Positions 1 to 8,841 of a stretch of 64,000 nucleotides of DNA are shown piece after piece; the stretch's first letter is position 1; each line of letters begins with the position of its first letter. Origin of the DNA: Butyrivibrio sp. (GTDB lineage: Bacteria > Bacillota > Clostridia > Lachnospirales > Lachnospiraceae). The stretch is taken from the NCBI GenBank assembly GCA_015056575.1, contig SVGA01000003.1, positions 124,001 through 188,000 on the forward strand, written 5' to 3'. The position numbers were made by a program, and so were the translations under genes. A model generated the notes under the pieces. That model saw nothing but the letters and a program-made list of their open reading frames with translations, had not been told where the DNA came from and searched no databases.

Positions 1-1
1 G

Positions 2-646
2 ATTTTTATTCTATTCATTCTTATTCTACATTTTGTTTTTGTAATTAAGAATAAAGAAAAAAGATTAGCGTTTGTAAAGAATGCCACTTTTATTGTGTGC
101 ATTATAGCTGTAATTGTAGGTACTTTATCTCTATCCAGCGAAAAGTATGCTTACTTTTACTCTGGATCAGTGAAGTCCGTTCTCAACTCTGTAGGTTTTA
201 GTTTTGATTTAGATGCAAATTCACCTGATGGTGTTTCTGGCTTTGGCAACAACACCGATGGAACAATGAATAGACTTAGACAAGTCACAGGATTATACTA
301 CGTCTTTCAAAAGAGCCCTGTCATAGGAATGGGTGCCGGTGCACAAATACGAGGTCAAATCAAATATTATTGGGATAATGGGTGGCATACTGTAAAATCT
401 TATGATTTAGGAATTATGGAAATCTTTGGAGACGAAGGAATTATTGGCCTGCTAGGAGTTATATCACTAATATTCTTCATAGCAAAAGATTCAATAAAAT
501 CAAACAACTCAGTCTACAAGATATGTCCAATTATTTATTTGATTTCCACTCTTAGCACTATCAATATGTTTACTTATCTTTTTGTTTATTATTTTGTTTT
601 TAGTGAAATAGGTATAGATAGATCTACAGATAAACAGTTTAGCTAG
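2..646 (+). CDS. O-antigen ligase/polymerase-like membrane protein, C-terminal part
   Basis: The reading frame is open from the first bases of the window, so the gene begins outside it; 214 residues are visible. Three or four hydrophobic segments flank a hydrophilic loop. The loop carries the pattern of Wzy/WaaL-type glycan polymerases and ligases: a run ending KSPVIGMGAGAQ, then a Tyr/Trp-rich stretch, then SYDLGIMEIFGDEGIIGLLG (about residues 125-150 of the visible part). These proteins work in the membrane on lipid-linked glycans. It lies 30 bp upstream of a secreted beta-helix gene on the same strand, so the pair is probably the tail of a second polysaccharide locus. Family-level call only. 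Confidence 0.7.
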   Translation: MFILFILILHFVFVIKNKEKRLAFVKNATFIVCIIAVIVGTLSLSSEKYAYFYSGSVKSVLNSVGFSFDLDANSPDGVSGFGNNTDGTMNRLRQVTGLYYVFQKSPVIGMGAGAQIRGQIKYYWDNGWHTVKSYDLGIMEIFGDEGIIGLLGVISLIFFIAKDSIKSNNSVYKICPIIYLISTLSTINMFTYLFVYYFVFSEIGIDRSTDKQFS

Positions 647-676
647 TTTTTATCTTAAGGTAGAAAGGAACTCAAT

Positions 677-2224
677 ATGAAATCTAACTATCGATCTATT
701 CTTTTCAGTTTCATTATTATGTTCTTCTTAAGTTTAATGCTCTCTTTTTCATCTCAAAGTATGGATAATACTAGTGGTGAAAGTCTTGAAAACATAGATG
801 CCAATGAAAACAGCGAAAGCAATGGCAACAGCACCAAGGATGAAATCAATATAAGCAATGATAATATAAGCAATATTGTATATGTGGATTCATTAGGAGC
901 ACATGGAGATGGAGTAACTGATGATACCCCATTTATTCAAGCAGCTTTTGACAGTGGAAATAAAGTGGTTTTTGGTGACAATAAAAAATACAAGCTTGTA
1001 TCTAACGGAATTAAGATAACTAATCAAGATATTGTTGTTGAAGGTAACAACAGCCATATTATTGTTGACGACAGTTACTCCCCTTCAAATCCAGATTTTC
1101 AAAAATATGTGTTCCGCGGTAGTTATACTCCTCATGATTCTTTACGCATTTCGAATTTATATTTTGATATAAACTGTTCGCAAAATAATAAGTATAGCGG
1201 ATCCAATTATCTTTGCGTTATCCATCCGTTGTTCTTCGATCATATAACACTTGATAACGTTAATGTAAACATTGCGAGTAGCGAAAATAATATTACAGCA
1301 TTTTGGATGTATTATGGATGTCAGCAATTAGCCATGAATAATTGCAATTTCACTAATAATACAACATCAGAAAGTGGTGGTATCCTGTTCCTTCATGCGC
1401 GTACCGATAACCACTTCTCAAGATATAATTCTTTCGATAATGTTCAAGTTAATAATTGTATTTTCAGCGGCACCTGCGGTGATGAAGCCATAGGTATATG
1501 GGGAGTAAATAATGTAAATGCTACTTTTAATAGTTGTACTGTTAATTGGAATCGTGCCTGCACTAACGGTATCAGCAGACCCATTAGCATCAACTCAAGC
1601 GAGAATGGTTCTTGCACATTTAATGTTCAATTCAAGAATTCCAATTTCTTCTGTAATAGTGCAATAGATTCCACAAACTGTGATTCTTTCCTAGGCGTTG
1701 GTACCGTAACTCCTTCTACAATAATAAGAGCCAAATTTGATAATTGCTCTTTTGACGCTCATGTTCACGGATCATTTTTGCGATTTCAATTGCTTAACAG
1801 ATTTCCTGATCAGATACCCGCTTTTGATTATTGCAATGATAGATATGATATAGCATTTAGTAACTGCGATATCACTTGTAACAAAACAATCACGGGATGT
1901 AATAGCTTCTATGATTCCTCATCGCTTCAAAATCCGGCAATTGATTGCGCATTTGATAATTGTAGTATAAGGTGTAAGTATTGTGTTGCCATGCTGGAAT
2001 GTTATTCTAATACCCCCTATTATTATGTACCACGCATTTCACTTACAAATAACAACATCGCAATAAGCGATTCATTAAGTGTTGTATATATGACATCAAA
2101 AAGTGCCTGTGGAGATATTTCAATGTCAGGCAATTCAATATCTGGTTCGGGTAATCTGTCAGACACTGGATATCGATATCAAACCGAAGGCAGCGTTGCT
2201 CAAAAGCAAAGAAATGCACCTTAA
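677..2224 (+). CDS. Secreted pectate-lyase-like right-handed beta-helix protein
   Basis: 515 residues, preceded by an AGAAAGGAA ribosome site 9 bp before ATG. A hydrophobic N-terminal segment (about residues 7-28) is a signal peptide or anchor, followed by a Ser/Asn/Glu-rich linker (30-65). Then comes the signature VDSLGAHGDGVTDDTPFIQ at about residue 70, which opens pectate-lyase-superfamily beta-helices (PF12708 type, also in phage tailspikes). The rest is a ladder of Asn/Cys/Phe-rich strands such as FDNCS, FNSCT and FSNCD, as expected of stacked beta-helix coils. Catalytic residues cannot be assigned, and no LPXTG or C-terminal membrane segment is present. Next to a Wzy-like gene it may be a glycan lyase, hydrolase or epimerase acting on the polymer. 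The exact reaction is unknown. Confidence 0.7.
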   Translation: MKSNYRSILFSFIIMFFLSLMLSFSSQSMDNTSGESLENIDANENSESNGNSTKDEINISNDNISNIVYVDSLGAHGDGVTDDTPFIQAAFDSGNKVVFGDNKKYKLVSNGIKITNQDIVVEGNNSHIIVDDSYSPSNPDFQKYVFRGSYTPHDSLRISNLYFDINCSQNNKYSGSNYLCVIHPLFFDHITLDNVNVNIASSENNITAFWMYYGCQQLAMNNCNFTNNTTSESGGILFLHARTDNHFSRYNSFDNVQVNNCIFSGTCGDEAIGIWGVNNVNATFNSCTVNWNRACTNGISRPISINSSENGSCTFNVQFKNSNFFCNSAIDSTNCDSFLGVGTVTPSTIIRAKFDNCSFDAHVHGSFLRFQLLNRFPDQIPAFDYCNDRYDIAFSNCDITCNKTITGCNSFYDSSSLQNPAIDCAFDNCSIRCKYCVAMLECYSNTPYYYVPRISLTNNNIAISDSLSVVYMTSKSACGDISMSGNSISGSGNLSDTGYRYQTEGSVAQKQRNAP

Positions 2225-2242
2225 TATTATTTCTTATTTGAC

Positions 2243-2285
2243 AAAAACTCTTGAAATTGGCATATAACCAATTTCAAGAGTTTTT
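2243..2285. terminator. Bidirectional intrinsic terminator
   Basis: A perfect 18-bp stem (2243-2260 with 2268-2285) and 7-nt loop, with an A-tract on the left arm and a T-tract on the right, lies between convergent genes. It can end transcription of the + strand beta-helix gene and of the long - strand polysaccharide operon. Its right end coincides with the stop codon of the - strand gene. Confidence 0.9.
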
Positions 2286-3346
2286 TAAAAACATATTTTT
2301 TTCAAATATTCTTTGGATTTCTTTCTTTCCAAGTCCAATTTTTCTTCCACACCATTCCAGTCAATGGCGTTATCAATATGCTTCCAAGAGGAAGATGTAA
2401 GAAATCTGTTTGACAGCCCCAACTTCATCAGCAATTCTTCAGATCGTATATTTCTTCTTCCTTTAGCTTCTATTTCCACCAAAAACTGCTTTTTGTAGAT
2501 AATTGAGAACGCAGTCCCATGGAAAGAATTAGTCAAAACATATTTTGCTTCAGCAAAATATCCAACAAACTGCTCTGGAGAAACCGCACTTCTATAAATT
2601 ACACCTTTTTCTCTACCATGAATCTCATCGTTTAAATATATAATTGGAAGCCCAGTTTTTTCTGCAAGCTTATGAGCCTCATCAAACAAATTGTACTGTC
2701 CCAGTACAGTGTAAACAAGAATATATGGACTTTTTTCCACATTCTTATTACGAACTTTGTCCCATTTTTCAGAATTCAGCAGTAATGTGGGATCGATGTT
2801 TACTTGCACTTCTTTTCCCTGCAACTCATCAGCTAATAATCCACAGGCTGATTCTTCTCTAAAAGATATCTGGTCATACCCCTCAAGAAGCTTACCATAT
2901 TCTTTCTTAAGCTCTCCGCTTATATCTGCATTTCCTATGCTGGCAGCATAAGATTTTTTCTTACTTGGCGATTTAACAAAATCAAGAAAGTATGTTTTCT
3001 CTTCCTTAGCACATTTCTTGCACCAAACCTGATCACTTCCAGTTATTATAGCACTATAATCATCTTCCACTTTGCCTAATTGATCCCTGTTCCATAATGG
3101 TTCGGTCATATTTATACGATTTTTAATAAAGCTTTTAAATCTACTTTGCTTCAAAAAACGATTATAAAATTCAAATGTTTTTAAGCTACGTATTGTAAAT
3201 GATTTATATGGATTTTCTATCACACTGGATCTGTAATCTATAACTTCACTTGTAATTTCCAAATCATCCAGAGTTTTTTGTAATCCATATGTCTGTAATA
3301 CAGCTCCATAATTAACTGCTCTATGAAATGTAAGTATTCCAATCAT
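2285..3346 (-). CDS. Polysaccharide pyruvyl transferase family protein (copy 1)
   Basis: 353 residues, last gene of the polysaccharide operon. It has the family pattern (PF04230, CsaB/WcaK type): an N-terminal ILTFHRAVNYGAVLQTYGLQ, then ITGSDQVW near residue 100, SYAASIGN near 138, and TNSFHGTAFSIIYKKQF near 275. Known members move a pyruvyl group from phosphoenolpyruvate to a sugar as a ketal, giving the glycan a negative charge. It starts 4 bp after the upstream GT2 gene's stop, so it is probably translationally coupled. It is one of three paralogues in this operon; whether all three are true pyruvyltransferases is not settled by sequence. Confidence 0.85.
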   Translation of the reverse strand: MIGILTFHRAVNYGAVLQTYGLQKTLDDLEITSEVIDYRSSVIENPYKSFTIRSLKTFEFYNRFLKQSRFKSFIKNRINMTEPLWNRDQLGKVEDDYSAIITGSDQVWCKKCAKEEKTYFLDFVKSPSKKKSYAASIGNADISGELKKEYGKLLEGYDQISFREESACGLLADELQGKEVQVNIDPTLLLNSEKWDKVRNKNVEKSPYILVYTVLGQYNLFDEAHKLAEKTGLPIIYLNDEIHGREKGVIYRSAVSPEQFVGYFAEAKYVLTNSFHGTAFSIIYKKQFLVEIEAKGRRNIRSEELLMKLGLSNRFLTSSSWKHIDNAIDWNGVEEKLDLERKKSKEYLKKICF

Positions 3347-3350
3347 ATCT

Positions 3351-4292
3351 CTACCACTTAATTCTTCTCACAATATGTAATAACCATATCTTAGGTAAAA
3401 CGCTTCCTGTTTGTTTATATAGCTTATAAGATTCATTCATATACTCTTTTTTCTTATATTGAATTGAATAGTAAAAATGCCTACGATACCGTTCATGTTC
3501 AACCATTTTAGCATACCTGTTATAGTCACTATGATCCAAATTCATTTGTTTCATAACAGCCAAAAACAAATCGCTGGTCATATCGCTCTTATTAAGGGCT
3601 TGCTCAAAAGTTCTTCTCCTATGCGCATGACTGTCTTCATAAACAACATAATCATATAAACAATCGTCGATATATCCATATCGCGACATATAGGCTATTG
3701 GTAATAGCATCTGAACATTTTGTCCAACAGGGCTTTCAATTATAGTTTTTTCAGGATATGCCTGAAAAAATGCCTCTGTCGTTATCAAATATCCTCCCGG
3801 AGGATAATAGCAATTCATTCCATTTATAAGATCACAGAATAAATTGTCTTCTTTCTGCCTCTTTCTTCTTTCAACCATCAACGCCTCTCCCCGTTCTGTT
3901 ACATGACGTATAGGGGAGATAACCATATTCAAATCAGGATGATTCTCCAAAAAAGTGATTTTTTTCTCCAGATAATCCGGATGCAATAGATCGTCACTAT
4001 CAGGCCATGTCAAATACTTTCCACGTACATATTTTAGCCCATTATTTATTGCAGCAGCTTGGCCTCTATTACATTGAAAAACATATATAAATTTGATATC
4101 ACGCTGATTAAACTTTTCTTCATACTCTTTGCAAATGTCTTCTGTTTTATCTTCAGAGCCATCATTTACAAAAATCAGTTCTATATTCTCATATGTTTGA
4201 GCTAAAACCGATTCAAAAAATGGAACAATCTTATTCTCACCGTTAAAACATGGCGTAACTATGCTCACCAAAGGCGCTTTGTATTCACTCAC
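3351..4292 (-). CDS. GT2 family glycosyltransferase
   Basis: 313 residues with a GT-A fold start: PLVSIVTPCFNGENKI at the N-terminus, IELIFVNDGSEDKTEDIC around residue 38, and the metal/nucleotide-binding acidic motif DSDD near residue 98. The protein has no membrane segments and should act at the cytoplasmic face on a lipid-linked repeat unit. Its start overlaps the stop of the iron-sulfur FrhB-like gene by 4 bp (ATGA), which indicates tight coupling. Sugar donor and acceptor cannot be inferred. Confidence 0.85.
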   Translation of the reverse strand: MSEYKAPLVSIVTPCFNGENKIVPFFESVLAQTYENIELIFVNDGSEDKTEDICKEYEEKFNQRDIKFIYVFQCNRGQAAAINNGLKYVRGKYLTWPDSDDLLHPDYLEKKITFLENHPDLNMVISPIRHVTERGEALMVERRKRQKEDNLFCDLINGMNCYYPPGGYLITTEAFFQAYPEKTIIESPVGQNVQMLLPIAYMSRYGYIDDCLYDYVVYEDSHAHRRRTFEQALNKSDMTSDLFLAVMKQMNLDHSDYNRYAKMVEHERYRRHFYYSIQYKKKEYMNESYKLYKQTGSVLPKIWLLHIVRRIKW

Positions 4293-5467
4293 TTAAATAA
4301 CCTCTTAACTATATCTTCTAAACCAAGATAATATACAATCACCGCGATGGTCTTTTGAATAGAGTTTTTTATATTCTTATTACCATATTTTCGAATTGCT
4401 GATGCATAACCATTTTTAGTATATTCGTTCCAAAAGGCTTCACCATCTTTGTTTTCAGTAGATGCATGATGCATATTAGGATGATAATACTTGTTTACGC
4501 CAATTTCATGAAACTCCGCTTTATTTATACAGTCTTTTAAAAAGGCTTGACCTTTTTCAGTATTGACCTGTATAAAAGATAATCCTTTACCATCATCTTC
4601 AACCCCTACTTTATTCGGGTTATAACAATCTCCCAATGTAAAATCTGAAACTCTTTCGCATTTTGCAAACTTACAATTGTAACAAGAAGGTCGAAGAATA
4701 TAATTGTTCAAAAAGTGATAATAGAATATATCACATTTTACCGAAATCGCGATATAGTGTTTTCCATTATCAAAATCAATAATTGTATTAGAGAGTTTTC
4801 CTTTTTTAGGCTTTCCTCTAAAATTTACTTTTATTACTTTTGCTTTGTATTTCTTTTCAAATTCCGCCAAATAATCATGGAAAAAGGAAGGGCTTCCTAC
4901 ACCATGACAAACAAAGTCCTGAGTCACAAGTTTATCCGTATTACATCTCTCAATCTCTAAGTATCTAAGTAGCCCAGCCACTTGACATGCAGATCCAGAG
5001 AAAAATACATTATTATCTTTCTCTAATTCTTCTTTTACGCTTCTAAAAGCATTGCCTATATTACTTTGTATGTATTTAGAACCACAAAATTCATCTCTTT
5101 CCTCTATGGTTTTTGCTTTACCGTGTTCAACATTTAAATCACTGTTAAATTTTGCGCCGTAAACGACTCCATTATTTTTCAACGTTTGATCAGACAATAA
5201 GCTGAAAATTCCACCTGAGGAACTTTTCTTTCTCATTTCATCACTGTTCTTTCCTATGTAGCTAGTAATAGGAGAATGGAAATCAACATTATCAACATGA
5301 AGTAAAGGGCATGTATTAGTACACTTATTGCAATGAAGGCAAATATCATCATTTATTTCTGGATAATAAAATCCCTTTAAATCAGACTTTATAATTATTG
5401 CGTCTACTGGGCAAATATTATAACATGCCATACACCCAGAACATTCTGAAGGATTCAGGATACTCAT
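4289..5467 (-). CDS. Ferredoxin/FrhB-like iron-sulfur protein (copy 1)
   Basis: 392 residues. Two [4Fe-4S] motifs open the protein: C9-x2-C12-x2-C15-x3-C19-P and C43-x2-C46-x2-C49-x3-C53-P. They are followed by FrhB N- and C-terminal domains (PF04422/PF04432), with SSGGIFS near residue 83 and a further Cys group, SCYNCKFAKC, ahead of VSDFTLGD near residue 275. Members are named after the F420-hydrogenase beta subunit, which binds flavin. In polysaccharide loci the role is not established; an electron-transfer or reductase function is inferred. The start overlaps the stop of a pyruvyltransferase-family gene by 4 bp, so the two are probably made together. Confidence 0.8.
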   Translation of the reverse strand: MSILNPSECSGCMACYNICPVDAIIIKSDLKGFYYPEINDDICLHCNKCTNTCPLLHVDNVDFHSPITSYIGKNSDEMRKKSSSGGIFSLLSDQTLKNNGVVYGAKFNSDLNVEHGKAKTIEERDEFCGSKYIQSNIGNAFRSVKEELEKDNNVFFSGSACQVAGLLRYLEIERCNTDKLVTQDFVCHGVGSPSFFHDYLAEFEKKYKAKVIKVNFRGKPKKGKLSNTIIDFDNGKHYIAISVKCDIFYYHFLNNYILRPSCYNCKFAKCERVSDFTLGDCYNPNKVGVEDDGKGLSFIQVNTEKGQAFLKDCINKAEFHEIGVNKYYHPNMHHASTENKDGEAFWNEYTKNGYASAIRKYGNKNIKNSIQKTIAVIVYYLGLEDIVKRLFK

Positions 5468-6537
5468 ATTACATCTCTCCCTTCAGAAATATTTTCCAAA
5501 TATGATAAAGACGCAGCTCTTTCAGAACTAAGCCTTTCATCAATAGCTTGATAGTCCACATTATCCCATATTTTTTTAGTATTACTTATATCAAGTTCTC
5601 TACCTGAGATTCCAAGTAATTCCATCAATTCTTTAGATCTGTTGTTAGTTGACTTTCCATTATCAAGTTCAACTGCAAATTTCTTATGGAATAGAATTGA
5701 AAACACAGTCCCATGGAATGAATTTGTAACAAAGCATTCTGAATAGTATATCCAAGACAAAAAATCTTTTGGTGAACACTTAAGCAAAAATTCTTTACTG
5801 CTTTTGGCACTTATAATCTTTAAATTTTTCTCTTTGGCAACCTTTTCAGCATATTTTAAAAGATCCTTTGGTTCTCGAATATAATAAAGGAAAAGATATT
5901 TCTCCTTAATAGGTCGCTTATCATTCACAAGCTTATCCCAATCATTAGATTCAAGCAGAAGCGTCGGGTCTAATGTAACAATCGCAGTTTTCCCAGTTTT
6001 TTCTTTTACTATTTCAACTGCTGACTTTTCTCTGACAGATAATCCATTAAAATCTGACAGCAATTCCTCATAGTTAAATGGATCGGTTGCTGGCAGAACA
6101 TCATAGCCAAAGCTAGCAGCATAAGAATACTTTTTAGCCTTTTTTACAAAGTCAAGAAAATATGCTTCATCAGATCCAGAACAACCATAATTCCATACCT
6201 GGTCGCTTCCAGTGATTAACGCATCATACTTGTTCTCAATTTTCTCTAAATCTCTTTTCTCTTTGCACTTCTCAGACATTGATAGATATTTATGTGAAAA
6301 ACCATCAAACTTCCTATTCTTTACCACTCTAAATATCATCTTTTTTATAGAATTTGAAAAACCGATTTTTTTTCTAAAACCCTCAAAAGGACTTACGCCT
6401 TCTTCAATTACTTTACATCTATAATCTACTATTTCAACTTTATTAGAATATTTCTTGAGCGTTTCCTGTAATGCATATGTCTGTAATATTGCACCGTAAT
6501 TAACCGCTCTATGAAATGTAATAATACCTATTCTCAT
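5464..6537 (-). CDS. Polysaccharide pyruvyl transferase family protein (copy 2)
   Basis: 357 residues from the ATG whose ATGA overlaps the stop of the upstream GT2 gene. A GTG two codons earlier is possible, but the paralogues start at the equivalent of this ATG. It keeps the family marks IGIITFHRAVNYGAILQ at the N-terminus, ITGSDQVWNYG near residue 95, SYAASFG near 132 and TNSFHGTVFSILFHKKF near 265. It overlaps the FrhB-like iron-sulfur gene downstream by 4 bp. Probable transfer of pyruvate from PEP to a glycan sugar; the substrate is unknown. Confidence 0.85.
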   Translation of the reverse strand: MRIGIITFHRAVNYGAILQTYALQETLKKYSNKVEIVDYRCKVIEEGVSPFEGFRKKIGFSNSIKKMIFRVVKNRKFDGFSHKYLSMSEKCKEKRDLEKIENKYDALITGSDQVWNYGCSGSDEAYFLDFVKKAKKYSYAASFGYDVLPATDPFNYEELLSDFNGLSVREKSAVEIVKEKTGKTAIVTLDPTLLLESNDWDKLVNDKRPIKEKYLFLYYIREPKDLLKYAEKVAKEKNLKIISAKSSKEFLLKCSPKDFLSWIYYSECFVTNSFHGTVFSILFHKKFAVELDNGKSTNNRSKELMELLGISGRELDISNTKKIWDNVDYQAIDERLSSERAASLSYLENISEGRDVI

Positions 6538-7460
6538 ATACACTTTTTCCTATGCTTTAAAAACAAAACAAAACCGAAAGGAGAAAACATCATAATCCCT
6601 ACTCTACGCGCTGCATTCTTTCCCCTTTTAACTATGTCAAAATATGATTCTCCATTCAGTAAACCATCCATAGTAATACCAACAAATGCTTTGATAAATC
6701 TCATTGGGCTATACCAAAAATAATCAAGAACATCGTTAATTAAGTGTTCCCATAAATAAATATTTTCTTGGGATCTTCTATTATTTACATTAGTTGTAGC
6801 ATTATCCTGGTCCTTGTAGTATGCTCTAAGACACTCGTTAATATATCTAACTTTATAGTTTCTACCCATGTTATCCCAGATAACTGTCTCAGGGAAAAAG
6901 TGCAATCCACCTTTATCTGTACGACGAATATCTGGGAATGGGAATTTAAGCATCAGATCTCTTCTGTTGATTCCCCACATTTCAAAATTGATTTTATATT
7001 TATAGGTTGCATCTAATCCCAAAAGGTCCAAATATTTGTCATTAGTTATGAATCCAATTTCACTGTTATCTGCAGGATCATAGCATCTGCAGGTAATACC
7101 TCGATAATTCTTTTTATCTTCATCAGGGATTTCATCCCAGTATTTCAGCATAACTTCAAATGCATTACCCGTGAAAGAATCATCAGAATCAGCAATTACG
7201 ATCATCTCGCCCAAAGCCTTCTTGCAGCCTTCATTTAAAGCAATATGTTTACCATTATTCTCCTGATAAAAATATCTAATGGGAAACAGATTTTCCTTTA
7301 TATACTCTTCTACAACAGTACGAGTATCATCTACTGATCCATCATCAATCACTATCCATTCAAAATCTTTATATGTTTGTGCCTTCAAGCTTTCATATAC
7401 TCTATACAACACAGTTGCCCTGTTATATGTCGGAGTAATAACAGATATTCTAATTGACAT
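6534..7460 (-). CDS. GT2 family glycosyltransferase
   Basis: 308 residues. RISVITPTYNRATVLYRV opens a GT-A domain, with VIDDGSVDDTR near residue 37 and the acidic DSDD near 91. The C-terminal third contains a short hydrophobic stretch but no clear membrane domain. It probably adds one sugar to the lipid-linked repeat unit. It sits 7 bp after the flippase gene and overlaps the following pyruvyltransferase-family gene through ATGA. Donor sugar unknown. Confidence 0.85.
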   Translation of the reverse strand: MSIRISVITPTYNRATVLYRVYESLKAQTYKDFEWIVIDDGSVDDTRTVVEEYIKENLFPIRYFYQENNGKHIALNEGCKKALGEMIVIADSDDSFTGNAFEVMLKYWDEIPDEDKKNYRGITCRCYDPADNSEIGFITNDKYLDLLGLDATYKYKINFEMWGINRRDLMLKFPFPDIRRTDKGGLHFFPETVIWDNMGRNYKVRYINECLRAYYKDQDNATTNVNNRRSQENIYLWEHLINDVLDYFWYSPMRFIKAFVGITMDGLLNGESYFDIVKRGKNAARRVGIMMFSPFGFVLFLKHRKKCI

Positions 7461-7467
7461 TTTAACC

Positions 7468-8841
7468 TCACATTGTTTGTACTATTCCTATCGCAAAACA
7501 GCCTAATCTAATTACACCAGCACCTAAAACTATTATTATTATTTGCTTAAATACATTAAAGACATATGTTTTCCAATTTACACCAGTCGCATTAAACAAA
7601 AAAGAAAAATAAACAATTTGCAACAATACAAAAGTGATTGTCATAGCAAGGCAGCTAATGTATATGCTTCCATATGCATAGTAACCAAAACTAATTCCAA
7701 AGATGTAGCCAGCCATTTGTCCAATAGCACACCAAAGCATGTACTTTTGCTTGTCAATTACGATTACTAAACCACTAGTCGCCGTTGCTATAAAAAGAAA
7801 GAAGCTATTGAATGCTGCTATTCGCATGATGTCTCCAGCCACACTATATCCGGATCCGAAGAGTATTTCACATGCAATATCTCCAACAGATATAATCAGA
7901 ATCATTGGAATACAGGCAAGTTTCATAGCTCTACTTATATTTTTTAATGAATATTGTCCGATGCTAAGTAATGATTGACCTTTTCGCTTCATATCTGAAG
8001 TTGTTTGATAATATACTCTTCCAATCGACTGGGCCAAAAGTGATATTGGCATTTTTAGATATCTCATTGAAATAGAATAGTATCCCAGCATCTCTGCGCC
8101 AAAAAATCCATTAATTAAAAAAGTTGGGATTTGCTCTTTTACCTGTGCTAAAACATTTGCAGGTAATTGGTAAATAATAAAGTGCTGCTGGCGTTTAAAT
8201 ACTTTTTTATATGAATTATAATTAAAATTCAAAAAGCGATTTGGCAAATGAATTCTCATATGTATAAGAGTAATAATTTGCCCAGCCATAGTACCTAAAT
8301 AATAACCATAACTCTTAAAGCCTAAAACTCCCAATAATATGATTATTATTGCTGCAGAAACATTATTTACGACAGGGTTTTTCATCAGAATAGAATAGTC
8401 TGACTTTTTATTTAACCATGTATAACATGTTTGTGTTTGCTGGAGAGTGATTGCAAGAACAAATACAAATATAGCGATCATCCATGATTTCAACCCACCT
8501 TCCTTGGGGTTAATACTGTAATAAATAAAAACTATCAAGCTAGCTATACCACTTATCATTAGTGTCATTGTTGTTATGACAGTATATAACTCAATTGTAT
8601 CTTTTTCGTCCTCTTCCATCATAATTGCGTTTTTCAATCCCATATCTGAAAAAGTGACTATAATATTCGCAATAGAGGCAAATAATGCCCATGTTCCCAT
8701 TATGGAGGCGCCATACAGTCTAGTGTAGATTGGAACAACAATAAATGATATTATCTGCCCAAGCATTGTTCCGCCAGTAATTTTTGAAACATTTTTTATA
8801 GCCTCAGAGGATTTTATCTTTTCAATTTTACTGCTAAGCAT
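7468..8841 (-). CDS. Wzx-type polysaccharide flippase
   Basis: 457 residues with about 12-14 hydrophobic segments and the typical N-terminus of the MOP-superfamily Wzx proteins (ITGGTMLGQIISFIVVPIYTRLYG at about residues 20-44). Such proteins turn undecaprenyl-diphosphate-linked repeat units from the inner to the outer membrane face for polymerisation. It overlaps the upstream pyruvyltransferase-family gene by 8 bp. With the polymerase at 13213-14469 and the priming transferase at 20697-22094 it indicates a Wzx/Wzy-dependent pathway. Confidence 0.88.
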   Translation of the reverse strand: MLSSKIEKIKSSEAIKNVSKITGGTMLGQIISFIVVPIYTRLYGASIMGTWALFASIANIIVTFSDMGLKNAIMMEEDEKDTIELYTVITTMTLMISGIASLIVFIYYSINPKEGGLKSWMIAIFVFVLAITLQQTQTCYTWLNKKSDYSILMKNPVVNNVSAAIIIILLGVLGFKSYGYYLGTMAGQIITLIHMRIHLPNRFLNFNYNSYKKVFKRQQHFIIYQLPANVLAQVKEQIPTFLINGFFGAEMLGYYSISMRYLKMPISLLAQSIGRVYYQTTSDMKRKGQSLLSIGQYSLKNISRAMKLACIPMILIISVGDIACEILFGSGYSVAGDIMRIAAFNSFFLFIATATSGLVIVIDKQKYMLWCAIGQMAGYIFGISFGYYAYGSIYISCLAMTITFVLLQIVYFSFLFNATGVNWKTYVFNVFKQIIIIVLGAGVIRLGCFAIGIVQTM